From UBA11986 sp963734955 (GTDB lineage: Bacteria > Bacteroidota > Ignavibacteria > UBA10030 > UBA6906): a stretch of 64,000 bases of DNA. Numbering within the stretch: position 1 is the stretch's first letter; every line of letters starts with the position of its first letter. The DNA lies in assembly GCA_963734955.1 (NCBI GenBank), contig CAVTJO010000010.1, positions 1 through 64,000 on the forward strand, in the 5' to 3' direction. Under the pieces are notes generated by a model that had not been told where the DNA came from, ran no database searches, and saw only the letters and a list, made by a program, of their open reading frames with translations. Shown here in pieces: positions 34,684-43,420 of the stretch. A program made the position numbers and the translations under genes.

Positions 34684-36183
34684 TCATCTGGACCCGCTGT
34701 CGACTGAATCGGCATGAGCTACATTGAGCGGATTATCAAAGTCAAACCCGAACAATCTGGGGTTCTCGCCGATCACTGCTGCGGACACAATATAAAAAAC
34801 ATAGTCGAAGGTTTCCTGGGGAAACTTGTTCTCACTCAACATTTTCCAGAAATTTCGCTGCCGGGGGTCTTCAGGCATGCGGCTCAACATCTCACGAACT
34901 TTGTTCTCGTTCCAATTGTAACAGGCCATCACCAGGAGCCCCGATGCCTGGGCCTCTGTTTGATAAAGATCTCTCAGATAGTGCGCCGCCGCCCCGGTTG
35001 CCTTGTCGACGTTTTGCCGTTCGTCGAGCGGATCGGGTTTTCGCAAATCGACAAGTGGACCCGTTTGAAGACCGTACTTTAACGCTGTCTGCGGGATGAA
35101 CTGCCACATCCCTTTTGCGATGCCAGCATACGTCTGGGGCCCGCACCGTTGCGTGTCGAAGTCACTCTCCTGGAGGGCAAGATAGAAGAACTGCGGCGGC
35201 ATGTCATTCGCAAGCAACGCACGTACGATTCTCGGGGCGTAGCGATCCGCCTTCGCTCTCTGGATCGCCTCACGGAAACGGGGAGTTGCCTGCCAGTATC
35301 GAATGTACTGCTTCACTGTTTCTACAAACCCCTTTGGCATGCTCACATCACACTCACCGAACAGGCGCGCCACCTTGTAAATGAGCCACTCTTCATCTGT
35401 GAGCTTGCCCTTTGAAATGCCCAGCTCGTCAAGAAAATCCTCGTACCTCGCCTGAAGGCCCTGCTGTTCTTTCAGCTTCTCCTGAAACTGTTTCCTTATC
35501 TCAGGGTCAGCCGTTTGGTCGACAGTCGATTGCAATTTCGCCACCTGCAACTCGAGTGATTTCGTCGCATAGAAGACGTTTTCAGCGGTGGCATGCAGCA
35601 ATTCCAGTTTCCTCACACGCTGCTGATAGTACAGAATTGCGGCAACGGCACATATCAACAACACAGAAATGATTCCGATGACGAGCCTGTAACGCTTCGA
35701 GTGTTTCTGCTTTACTTTCTGATACGCCTGAAATATCAAGCGGGTCCGTTCGCCCGCAGTGCCGGATTCCGCGCCCTCGAAGTATCGCTGAACGACCTGC
35801 GTCAGGCCCCGGGGGTCATCGGTAATGTTCCTTCCCGGTCTTTGTGTTTGATCCTCAATTTCAAAAAAGAGAACAGGGCCGTCAAGGGCCAGGCTTACCT
35901 TGACTCCCACAGGAAGAAGAACCTTGTCAAGGATACGCTCACCGTTAACGTAGGTTCCATTCTTGCTGCCCACATCCCTGAGCCACCAAGTACCGTTTTC
36001 CCAAAACACCGCGGCATGGCGCGAGCTTACGTTCTTGTCAGCAAGCTGGATGTCATTCTCATCGCCCCGGCCAATATTGAAGCCAAATGCAAGGCGTTCC
36101 GGACCCTTGAGCACCTTCCCTTTTTTTACCTGGACACGAACCGGAGGTGCGGCAAAGACCTGGGTCTTGTCGAGTGAGCTCAT
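34684..36183 (-). CDS. FHA domain-TM-lytic transglycosylase fusion protein (T6SS-associated)
   Basis: This 499-residue protein has a clear order of parts. A cytoplasmic FHA domain (residues about 17-112) shows GRGDENDI at 38-45, SSRHA at 53-57 and GSKNGTYVNG at 72-81. One membrane segment follows (about 166-186), then a coiled coil (about 190-260). A periplasmic SLT-type lytic transglycosylase domain (about 315-470) has the catalytic glutamate E339 in LALQESDFD, GMWQFIPQTA at 358-367 and ACYNWNENKV. FHA proteins bind phosphothreonine in T6SS control, and SLT enzymes open peptidoglycan for secretion machines. Joining both in one chain would tie phosphorylation state to local wall opening. It lies between the TssBC fusion and the phosphatase gene. 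Confidence 0.88.
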   Translation of the reverse strand: MSSLDKTQVFAAPPVRVQVKKGKVLKGPERLAFGFNIGRGDENDIQLADKNVSSRHAAVFWENGTWWLRDVGSKNGTYVNGERILDKVLLPVGVKVSLALDGPVLFFEIEDQTQRPGRNITDDPRGLTQVVQRYFEGAESGTAGERTRLIFQAYQKVKQKHSKRYRLVIGIISVLLICAVAAILYYQQRVRKLELLHATAENVFYATKSLELQVAKLQSTVDQTADPEIRKQFQEKLKEQQGLQARYEDFLDELGISKGKLTDEEWLIYKVARLFGECDVSMPKGFVETVKQYIRYWQATPRFREAIQRAKADRYAPRIVRALLANDMPPQFFYLALQESDFDTQRCGPQTYAGIAKGMWQFIPQTALKYGLQTGPLVDLRKPDPLDERQNVDKATGAAAHYLRDLYQTEAQASGLLVMACYNWNENKVREMLSRMPEDPRQRNFWKMLSENKFPQETFDYVFYIVSAAVIGENPRLFGFDFDNPLNVAHADSVDSGSR

Positions 36184-36272
36184 CTAAACGTATACTTGAA
36201 TCTTCAAAGCCACAATCAATTTCTATGAGGAGTCCCGGGATGGCCGGACGCGATCGTTGAACGAAATCCCGG

Positions 36273-38219
36273 CTACTTCAACGTCAACTCATATCCCATG
36301 ACAATGCTGACTTCCCGCCCAAGTATCTCCGGCGGAGTTGTCACGCGAATCTTTAGTGGTATTCGATTTGTAGGTCCAGCGCGTTCTGTGATCTCCACTT
36401 CGATTCCCTTGTACGGTAATCGCGCTTCGGTCGCCTTCAGCAGGTCGCCCAATACCTCCACTACCTTCCCTTTCACAGCAGACGTCGAAAGGTGTGGGGG
36501 GAGATCACGCTCGAATCGCAAAAGATGTTGAAGAATGCGAGATGTCATCAATTGACACGCCAACGTGGCATGCGTGCGCGCATCCTCATTCGCCTCTTCG
36601 TTGTCGTACTTCCCGGGGAGATGAATCGTGGGAGCAAATGCGACACATACAGAATCGTCATTCGGTCGGCAGGATAATACCGTGAACCCCATCTCCGAGA
36701 GTTCTACTTGCTTGTCTTCAGGAATGTTTACATCCAACGGTATGCGCACCTGCGTGCCCGAACTGGAGGGGAACCACAACGGCAAATCGTCAACTCTCCC
36801 GCCACTTTGAGGACCTGTGAAATGCGTCGGCCAACCGCTTTCAGCGAAGCTGCGCGCCATCGTTATCGCAACTGCAACCGCCGGGCTGCCCCACAAAAAG
36901 AGAGTTGGGTCTATAGGCCCGCCCCTCAGGGTAGTACTGCCTGGTGACTCGACGAATTGAAACTCTTTCACGGGATTATCCGGCCCGTAAGGAAACCGCA
37001 GGAGAAATCCCGGCAGAGCGAGTGCCACGTAGGCTGATATATCCCGGCTCCGCAACGAATTCCAGGCTACATATTCCGGTCTCTCGAAATGTTGCCAGAG
37101 AACCGCCAGTTCCGCAATGTCTGAAGGACCTTTCCGTCCGAAGAACGAAGGGCCAACGGCGGCAACAAATGGCACTTGTGCACTTGCCATTGTCTCTGCA
37201 ATATCGCGAAGATGGTCCACCTCACGTGGAGAAATGCCGAATTCAACATCCGTTATAACCACCGAAGCAGGAGCCTCTTCAAATTGCTTTCGCGTCTCAT
37301 CGGAAGGGTTCAACAATTGATTATGGAGGGCCGCATTGAGATGCTCTTTATGTGTCGCCAGCACACTGAAGCGAATATTCTTCCGGAAATCAATCCTGTC
37401 GACTAAAAACTTCAGTTCGCGCCAGGAAGCCTCAAGCCTCTGGAAACGAGGATCATGCAGAATCGCGTTTACCTGATCACTCAGCATTTGATCAAGTTCC
37501 GCAGTCAACATTGTCGCAACGCGCCCTTCAACACCAGCAACTCCCTGAGCAGACGTGGAGACACCCGAGCCGGCACCGTTTCCGGTAATTGCGGTGAGGA
37601 ATGCATTCATGGAGTCAGGTTTCTTTCCTGCGACCCCGCCGGGAGTGAGGTCAACCATTCGGAGTAACGAACCCAGCTTGCCTTCCTCCTGTGAGGCACT
37701 ACGTTGAATCTCAGGAGTCGCTGGAGGAAGGGGTTGGGTAGATACGTCCGGGGCAGCAAGCACTTCCTGAAACCGTTGGGCCAGATCCGGATCGAGGCCT
37801 GCCGCCTCCGCGTGTGTTTTGAAATCGGCAAGCGGCAATTCTCCCTTCCTCACTTTCTCCACAAGCATTCGCACCTTACGCAGCCGCGACAATGCCGGAA
37901 CTTGCGCCGAGATGCTTTCAGGGCGAAATGCCTTCAGGTCATGAAATTGTAAATTGACCTCCACCGCCCTGGTCCCTCTCCCAATGAGATCGGGGACGTC
38001 AATACTCAGCCGGGGTGCAAGCCTCTGCATCAGTTGGGAGAATGATTCCTTGTTCACCTCCTCAACGATGAGCGATCCAGGCCCGTCCGCCGGACCCTGT
38101 GGGTTGAGATCACCCAGAAATAGAATGTGAAATGGAAGCTGGGTGGACTTTACCTTCGCTTGAACCTGTAGGTGCGATTGAATGGTGATCCCTACAGGTC
38201 CTTTTGTTCGTTTCGCCAT
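36273..38219 (-). CDS. TssB-TssC fusion, second sheath-like protein
   Basis: The 648-residue protein starts with a TssB-like region (residues about 20-165: HILFLGDLNPQGPADG, LRKVRMLVEKVRKGELPLAD). After a linker of about 60 residues it continues as a TssC-like region (about 235-648: ILHDPRFQRLEASWRELKFL, VDRIDFRKNIRF, GPSFFGRKGPSDIAELAVLW, RFPYGPDNPVKEF). Separate TssB and TssC genes are present at 62.2-62.7 and 60.6-62.2 kb, so this is an additional gene. In those proteins the two chains together build the contractile sheath around Hcp. The fused form could cap, nucleate or vary the sheath, but this is inference. A second paralogue with a single-chain arrangement is unusual. Confidence 0.9.
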   Translation of the reverse strand: MAKRTKGPVGITIQSHLQVQAKVKSTQLPFHILFLGDLNPQGPADGPGSLIVEEVNKESFSQLMQRLAPRLSIDVPDLIGRGTRAVEVNLQFHDLKAFRPESISAQVPALSRLRKVRMLVEKVRKGELPLADFKTHAEAAGLDPDLAQRFQEVLAAPDVSTQPLPPATPEIQRSASQEEGKLGSLLRMVDLTPGGVAGKKPDSMNAFLTAITGNGAGSGVSTSAQGVAGVEGRVATMLTAELDQMLSDQVNAILHDPRFQRLEASWRELKFLVDRIDFRKNIRFSVLATHKEHLNAALHNQLLNPSDETRKQFEEAPASVVITDVEFGISPREVDHLRDIAETMASAQVPFVAAVGPSFFGRKGPSDIAELAVLWQHFERPEYVAWNSLRSRDISAYVALALPGFLLRFPYGPDNPVKEFQFVESPGSTTLRGGPIDPTLFLWGSPAVAVAITMARSFAESGWPTHFTGPQSGGRVDDLPLWFPSSSGTQVRIPLDVNIPEDKQVELSEMGFTVLSCRPNDDSVCVAFAPTIHLPGKYDNEEANEDARTHATLACQLMTSRILQHLLRFERDLPPHLSTSAVKGKVVEVLGDLLKATEARLPYKGIEVEITERAGPTNRIPLKIRVTTPPEILGREVSIVMGYELTLK

Positions 38220-38284
38220 GTTCGATTCCTATTTTCGTTCTGCCGCATTCCGCGCATAACGCGGATGGACAATACTTCGCTCCC

Positions 38285-38776
38285 CTACTTTGACCTTCCC
38301 GGAGTGAAACTCAGCATCATACGCTCGACTTGCGGGCCCAGTGTCTTACGCGTCTTCTTGTTGAAGGTGGCCGTGAGTTTGTATGCGGTTCTTTCAGCAA
38401 GAACAAAAATCTGCTCCTGATACACTTTGACTGTATCAGTGGGATGCCAACTGAAGATAGCTTTATAGGCTGGCACTCCATTGGCAAGCGTGATGCTGCC
38501 TTTCTTCAGAAGTCGACACGCTTTGAGTTCCTGCTCAAGTGCCCCAATTTGCCATTCGGCATACTCTCGAACCGTTTCAAAGTCCGAATTCTGTTCCAAT
38601 GTAATCACGACGTTGTGCTGGATGGCATCTTCGACGGGACCGGTGAGAGTATAGATCGTCTTGTCCTGCCAGTCGTCGGGGAAAGAAAGCTCAAAGGTAT
38701 TCGCGAGAAAGCTCCGGTGAAGGGCTCTTCCCTCTTCGTTTTTCTTCCCGCTGGTTTGTGGCTTCGGTTGAGTCAT
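38285..38776 (-). CDS. DUF1795/DcrB-family protein, candidate Eag-type T6SS chaperone
   Basis: This 163-residue protein has no export signal. The fold pattern (ANTFELSFPDDWQDKTIYTL, then VVITLEQNSDFETVREYAEW, KKGSITLANGVPAYKAIFSW, VYQEQIFVLAERTAYKLTAT, and a final helix MMLSF) matches the DUF1795/DcrB-related family. Within T6SS loci this family supplies the Eag chaperones that protect the N-terminal membrane segments of PAAR-linked effectors. None of the PAAR or effector candidates here shows obvious such segments, so its client may be elsewhere or it may act differently. It is encoded 31 bases after the gene for an unknown exported protein. Confidence 0.75.
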   Translation of the reverse strand: MTQPKPQTSGKKNEEGRALHRSFLANTFELSFPDDWQDKTIYTLTGPVEDAIQHNVVITLEQNSDFETVREYAEWQIGALEQELKACRLLKKGSITLANGVPAYKAIFSWHPTDTVKVYQEQIFVLAERTAYKLTATFNKKTRKTLGPQVERMMLSFTPGRSK

Positions 38777-38806
38777 CCGGTTTCTTGCCGTTGTGAATCC
38801 GAAAAC

Positions 38807-39520
38807 TTACTGGCGAGTGTCTGGCATGGCCTCGGCTTGCTCGGTAAGAGCCACCCAGGTCTTAGATTTTTGTAGCCGAGCAATCTCGCTGTCACGTTCT
38901 GCTTCGTTCATGGAATACAGAAATATACGTGCATTGACCATATCTGATTCTTCGTCTTCCATTGAGAGCAGTCGACGCATCATCAGGTAGGCCTCGTCGC
39001 ACACGCGGCGGTTCGGGCTTTTCTCTTCAGTAAAAGGTCCCTGCTCTCGAGGAGTAAGCCAACGCTTATCCCCAAGTAGTTGATTCAACTGCTTGACAAT
39101 TCTCGCCTGGTCTTCCCTGTGGAAACCAACAACTGACTGCAAAGCCCAGACGAGTTTGTCCGGCGAACCAGCGTCAAGCGAATCAAGAAGAGGGGTCAGT
39201 GCGACATCTCCTAGCGATAGGATAACAAGCCGCGCATTCTGTACTGCTTGTTCCTCAGGGTCTTTTCTGTTCGTCATGTCGACGACCTGACGCGTTTGCT
39301 CCCACGCCCGACCCCGGATCGTCCCGACCAAAGAATCCACTTTCTTGTTGTCGTTTGGATTCAACGATTCAATTGCAGCATTGAGAGAAGTATCCATGGA
39401 TTTTGCTCCCATCAGTTGCTTGTGTTGTTCATTCCTTGAGCATGTCGCACCACTGAGCACCGCTAGCATTGCGTACGTAAGAGTCGTCCACCGGATTTCC
39501 TGTCTTATCATCCTACGCAT
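38807..39520 (-). CDS. Unknown exported or lipoprotein-like protein
   Basis: This 237-residue protein has an N-terminal signal-like segment followed by cysteine (TYAMLAVLSGATCSRNE); the lipobox is imperfect because the residue before the cysteine is threonine. The rest is helical with no family I recognise, including VILSLGDVALTPLLDSLDAG and VVGFHREDQARIVKQLNQL, suggesting a HEAT-like helical repeat. A periplasm-facing protein beside candidate effectors could be an immunity protein, which is a guess from context. It is immediately upstream of the DUF1795 gene and follows the caspase-like gene by 21 bases. Confidence 0.6.
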   Translation of the reverse strand: MRRMIRQEIRWTTLTYAMLAVLSGATCSRNEQHKQLMGAKSMDTSLNAAIESLNPNDNKKVDSLVGTIRGRAWEQTRQVVDMTNRKDPEEQAVQNARLVILSLGDVALTPLLDSLDAGSPDKLVWALQSVVGFHREDQARIVKQLNQLLGDKRWLTPREQGPFTEEKSPNRRVCDEAYLMMRRLLSMEDEESDMVNARIFLYSMNEAERDSEIARLQKSKTWVALTEQAEAMPDTRQ

Positions 39521-39541
39521 AGCTCGACCGTCCTTGCCCAG

Positions 39542-40693
39542 TCAAAAGAGTTGAAAGCCTGCCGACTCAGCCGAAAGCCTCTGGTTTGCCCGCCTCACTG
39601 CATATTCGTGGCTGTCGAAGAAGTGTGAATCATTGTTGGGCTTGTTGTAGCTCAGTAGATAGAATAACCAATACACTGTTCTCCAGTCTGATGTGGCAGT
39701 CGTAAAATATGCAAGCTGCTCTGTCGGAGGTTTGGGCCGAGCCCATCCCTTGTATTCCAACCGACGAAGCAGCTGCCAAAGATGGATCTTGGAGCTACAA
39801 CCAAAGTGGCAGAACGTCCTGCACCCGAGGTTCACGTCATTCAAATTGTGGATGCTCCGCGCCGCACCATCCCAGCCAGCGTTCAGAACGATCGTGGCGC
39901 CATACCCCCAATAGCTGTCGGAAGGGGAAGTGAAACCGGCCTTTACCTGGCCGGCGAGTTCTGGTTTGATCTTTATTGGCAGTAGTGTTCTTCGTGCTTC
40001 CGGATGGCGACTCATGGGGTGCTGAGCTTCATTCGGGGGTTTCGGCAACTCGACGGGGATCGGCCTGCAGGTATATTTGTGGTGTTCCAGGTCCTCAATC
40101 TCAACCGGCACAAACGGATACCCCATGCGAAAGATGCCGTTGTCCTTGTGGGTCCCCTCTTCCCACTGTTCGCCAGTCATGTTACACTCCTTAGCGTACT
40201 GGTCGAAGCATGGACCGCGTCCATATCGTGCATGACCGCTATATACAACAATAAGCTCCGGCGTCTCCAGTGCTTTCTTATAGTCCGAAAGCGAATACAC
40301 AAGCCGGAACTTATAATGTACTCCCTGATCATAATTGATGTACTCCGCCGCCTTTCGATCCCCGGAGACTTTGAAGTCCGGAGAAAGTTTCTCTTCGAGA
40401 AACAAGATATCAGAGTATTGTTTCGCGCGCGCTATCCTGTTCTTTATCTGCTGTGCCCTCTGCGCATCAGTGCCCCATGTGTTCTTGGCAAGGGACTTAA
40501 GCACCGGATCGGTTTTGTAGGCAGCAGGATCCGCATCCAGTTTGTCCGAATATGCCTGTAGCATGTTATTATGCGCGGCAATGTCGGATTCATGGAACTG
40601 CACACCTTCAGCAATGACGATCTCCCTCACTTCCAAGGTGGAAACAAAACTGAACGGAGATCCGGTCGAGCCGCTGTTTGGTTCGCCGCTCAT
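39542..40693 (-). CDS. Caspase/CHAT-like protein, candidate T6SS effector
   Basis: The 383-residue protein has no signal peptide. A hydrophobic strand ends in a histidine motif (PELIVVYSGHARYGRGPCF, H154), and about 145 residues later a strand leads to a cysteine motif (FCHFGCSSKIHLW, C299). This order and spacing, hydrophobic-SGH and then GCSS, are the arrangement of the catalytic dyad in caspase-like and CHAT peptidases. The intervening region and C-terminus are unfamiliar. The gene overlaps the preceding Ig-like protein gene by four bases (40690-40693), parallel to the coupled adaptor-effector pair at 52952-52955. I infer an effector with peptidase activity; no database family is claimed. 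Confidence 0.55.
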   Translation of the reverse strand: MSGEPNSGSTGSPFSFVSTLEVREIVIAEGVQFHESDIAAHNNMLQAYSDKLDADPAAYKTDPVLKSLAKNTWGTDAQRAQQIKNRIARAKQYSDILFLEEKLSPDFKVSGDRKAAEYINYDQGVHYKFRLVYSLSDYKKALETPELIVVYSGHARYGRGPCFDQYAKECNMTGEQWEEGTHKDNGIFRMGYPFVPVEIEDLEHHKYTCRPIPVELPKPPNEAQHPMSRHPEARRTLLPIKIKPELAGQVKAGFTSPSDSYWGYGATIVLNAGWDGAARSIHNLNDVNLGCRTFCHFGCSSKIHLWQLLRRLEYKGWARPKPPTEQLAYFTTATSDWRTVYWLFYLLSYNKPNNDSHFFDSHEYAVRRANQRLSAESAGFQLF

Positions 40694-41571
40694 GCTTTCC
40701 CTGCTTCTCCAACCAGTGGACCAGCACCTTCAACTTCAATAACGTAGGCACCCGGTGGCGCAGAGTGGACTCTGGCGTGTCCATCCGCATCTAACTTTCC
40801 ATTTTCCTTTCGTCCATCAGCGAACGTAATGGTGAAGTTACGATCCGCAATCGGATTGTGCTTTGAGTCTTTCACCGTAAATTCCACCCAGTCCCTGAAC
40901 TCCAGCAGCCCCGATTCACCTGTCACTTCTCCCACTCTTACGCGGAAGAAATACTCGGGTGGGCTGTACTTCTTGCCCGCAGGCTGCAACTCAGCATGCG
41001 TCGGGATGTCGTCCGTGTCCTCGTGATACTCATACTCCCACTCGGCTTCGACCTTCTTGTTTTTCACCTGGACCGGAAATTTAGTGACAAAGTCATGCGC
41101 GCCATCTGCATCGTGTTCCCAGATTTCGATCATCGTTTCAACCCCATCCGGAACTCCCTTCACATCGGCGGTGAGCTTGAGGATGTCTCCTCGTTGGGCT
41201 TCCTTCTTGTCCCACTTAGCATTGGTAATCTGCACCGGGGGAAGAACGATAAGTGGTCCGGACTTCTGGCTCAGGCCGTGTTTGGAGAGCTTCACTGTCG
41301 CGTAGAGTTCCTCCTTCGCATCTGCCGGGACCATCACTGGCGCCCAAAAATGATTGCCGTGAATTTTGTCTGAGAAGGTGCCATGATTCTTTCCGGATTT
41401 GTTCGTCAACTCGATCTTCAGATCGGAGTTGTTGCCGACGTAGTGGGTGAACACTTCCAAACCGACACTCCCTCCCGGTGCAGCAGCACGACGCGTCCAG
41501 TACACCTGTTGGATGCTGGATTCAAGCTTGACCTTCTTTACTTCACCGGTTTTACCTGAATGCTCGGCCAT
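40690..41571 (-). CDS. Ig-like two-module protein of the T6SS spike or cargo set
   Basis: The 293-residue protein has no signal peptide. Residues about 22-100 form a module starting VYWTRRAAAPGGSVGLEVFT that resembles a stretch of the 1170-residue protein (HLYWVGNTVAPGGSAKLRLH). Residues about 108-285 resemble the C-terminal extension of the PAAR protein: AKWDKKEAQRGDILKLTA versus AKWAKDYVPVGEKIKLQA, KVEAEWEYEYHED versus KLEAEWEYPVPET, and SGLLEFRDWVEF versus SGLLSCGDWAEI. The protein is thus built from the same Ig-like parts as the spike. It is translationally coupled to the caspase-like protein and may carry it on the spike. Function is inferred only. Confidence 0.7.
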   Translation of the reverse strand: MAEHSGKTGEVKKVKLESSIQQVYWTRRAAAPGGSVGLEVFTHYVGNNSDLKIELTNKSGKNHGTFSDKIHGNHFWAPVMVPADAKEELYATVKLSKHGLSQKSGPLIVLPPVQITNAKWDKKEAQRGDILKLTADVKGVPDGVETMIEIWEHDADGAHDFVTKFPVQVKNKKVEAEWEYEYHEDTDDIPTHAELQPAGKKYSPPEYFFRVRVGEVTGESGLLEFRDWVEFTVKDSKHNPIADRNFTITFADGRKENGKLDADGHARVHSAPPGAYVIEVEGAGPLVGEAGKA

Positions 41572-41598
41572 CGTTTAATCAGGATAAGTGTCTGGGTA

Positions 41599-42771
41599 TT
41601 ATTCGATTTTGATGAGTGAATCCTCTGTGGCAACAACGATCTTCCCTTCCGGGGTTGCAATGGGAGGAGCGGACACGGGCTTTCCCAGAGCAACCTCGAA
41701 CACCGGCTGCCCGGCGGAGTCGATGAGAACGACCGTCCCCCCACCGCTCGCAATCAGGAAGCCATTTCCCAGAGCGGTTGCATACGTGAAGTCTACTCCG
41801 GCACGATCAAAGGTCCACACGATTTTCCCTTCCCGCACTGCAATAATGTGTGACGCTACCACATACACGAACGACATTCCCACGATGGGAGGGAACCTGC
41901 CGGTTTGAAGTCGATGGAGACTCAACCCGGGAAGCCTGAGGCGCGATTGAACCTTACCCCCTGGTTCGAGAACGGAAAGTTCAGGCTCGTCCTCGTTTGT
42001 GCCAAGAACATAAATGTCTCCACCCGGGTCTGCGCTTGCGACAAGAGGGTTATCCATCGGGATCGGGATCCTCTTCACTTCAGCCCCTGAGTTGGCACCA
42101 ATCATAATAGCCTCCTGCTTGAACACGGCGAGCAGATCCTTCTCCTTGATGAACAGTGGCGTCATCTTCTGAATGCCATCATACTCAAGCTCCCAGGTTG
42201 ACAGGCCGCTTCCATATTCGGTGCCGAGAACAAACACCTGTGGCGGGGGCTCGTGTACTCCCCCAAGAGCCTGAACGACCGCAGTGAAGCCCCTGGGTTG
42301 CGGGACCAAAAGGGAGACGGGAAACTGGTTGTCCGGCACCTCAGGGATATAGTCATTAAGAGTCTTTTCCTTCCCTTCCATCGTGATGGTGTTGAGTTGG
42401 TACTTAACCGTAATGTAGTAGGCGTATGACTCGTTGATGCTTACCGGCAAACCATTGGCTTTTTCCCGTTGCCAGATCAGATTCCCCTTGTCGGAATACA
42501 GGGCAATGCCGGATGCCGTCTCGACCAACACGTTGTCACCCCACGGCATCAAGAACATGGGGCGTGACTTGAGCTTGAGCGGACGTGCCCAGGCGACGTG
42601 ACCTTGAGCTGTCGCGACGACCGGACAAAACGAACTCTGTCGGAAATCAGCGAATCGGGTGAAATACGGTGATTGCGCCATTGTGTTTTCTCTATTAGAA
42701 TTTTCCCGTGGCTCACGGTCGGGTGCACAGACCGACAGACACACAAGCAACATCAACATCGCACGTTCCAT
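41599..42771 (-). CDS. PQQ-like beta-propeller protein
   Basis: From the methionine at 42771 the protein has about 390 residues, beginning with a hydrophobic segment and cysteine (MERAMLMLLVCLSVCAP) that may be a lipoprotein signal. A methionine at 42681 is an alternative that would remove it. The body shows repeated blades such as DNVLVETASGIALYSDKGNL, GFLIASGGGTVVLIDSAGQP and GKIVVATEDSLIKIE, the tryptophan-docking pattern of PQQ/outer-membrane-assembly-like propellers. Such propellers scaffold protein assemblies. It lies between the 229-residue ORF and the Ig-like protein in the T6SS payload section; its role there is unknown. Confidence 0.7.
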   Translation of the reverse strand: MERAMLMLLVCLSVCAPDREPRENSNRENTMAQSPYFTRFADFRQSSFCPVVATAQGHVAWARPLKLKSRPMFLMPWGDNVLVETASGIALYSDKGNLIWQREKANGLPVSINESYAYYITVKYQLNTITMEGKEKTLNDYIPEVPDNQFPVSLLVPQPRGFTAVVQALGGVHEPPPQVFVLGTEYGSGLSTWELEYDGIQKMTPLFIKEKDLLAVFKQEAIMIGANSGAEVKRIPIPMDNPLVASADPGGDIYVLGTNEDEPELSVLEPGGKVQSRLRLPGLSLHRLQTGRFPPIVGMSFVYVVASHIIAVREGKIVWTFDRAGVDFTYATALGNGFLIASGGGTVVLIDSAGQPVFEVALGKPVSAPPIATPEGKIVVATEDSLIKIE

Positions 42772-42784
42772 CGGCAGCCATGAG

Positions 42785-43420
42785 CTAAATATTGTGAAAT
42801 GTAAATGTGCCGTTTGCAACCGCCGGTCCCTGCACCCATGTTTTGATCACACCGAGATCAGCAGAGGTCAGACCCGCCAGTGTCGCATCCTTCCCAAAAA
42901 AATATCTGATGATCTTCCTGTTATCACAATTGTTCCCAACGTTCACGGTCTTGCCACTTGTGCTGAAGCCGGATGAATTATCCTTCGTGACAACAACCCT
43001 GAAGTGATGCGCAGCGCTCGAGGCACCTGTTACCACCTCGCCATGTGGCATGAAACGGATGTAGATGTTTGCAAAGTCATTTTTGGGATCCGAGCATTCC
43101 AGACGGTATTTTGCATCCAGCATTTGCCGGAAGTCCCTGTCAAGACGTTGGAACCACTGACGTTTCTGGGCAGCTGTCCAATTGGATGCACCGTCGACAA
43201 AAACAGCAGAAATGTTGGTCCGCACAACCAGCAAACCTTTGTATGTTTGTCCCGCAGTAATTGCATGGGCAAATTCATCGTCGCCGAGCTTATAGAGAAG
43301 CAGATCATCGGTCGACCCGCCTCCGAAGGAGTGGTTAATCTCCTGAGCCGCAGGTTTGTAGATATTCCTGTATCGTGCCGGAATGAGGGAGAACTTCAGA
43401 TCCTTAAGCGATGACGCCAA
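42785..43420 (-). CDS. Unknown protein following the metallopeptidase gene
   Basis: A TTG at 43420 is preceded by AAGGGG with good spacing and gives about 211 residues, overlapping the metallopeptidase gene stop by 17 bases. The frame is open to an ATG at 43474, but that part only reads the other gene out of frame. The protein includes DDLLLYKLGDDEFAHAITAG, VVRTNISAVFVDGASN and NIYIRFMPHGEVV and matches no family I know. Because its first residues (KDLKFSLIPARYRNIYKPA) continue naturally after the metallopeptidase, it may be the C-terminal part of that protein separated by a frameshift. Confidence 0.5.
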   Translation of the reverse strand: MASSLKDLKFSLIPARYRNIYKPAAQEINHSFGGGSTDDLLLYKLGDDEFAHAITAGQTYKGLLVVRTNISAVFVDGASNWTAAQKRQWFQRLDRDFRQMLDAKYRLECSDPKNDFANIYIRFMPHGEVVTGASSAAHHFRVVVTKDNSSGFSTSGKTVNVGNNCDNRKIIRYFFGKDATLAGLTSADLGVIKTWVQGPAVANGTFTFHNI

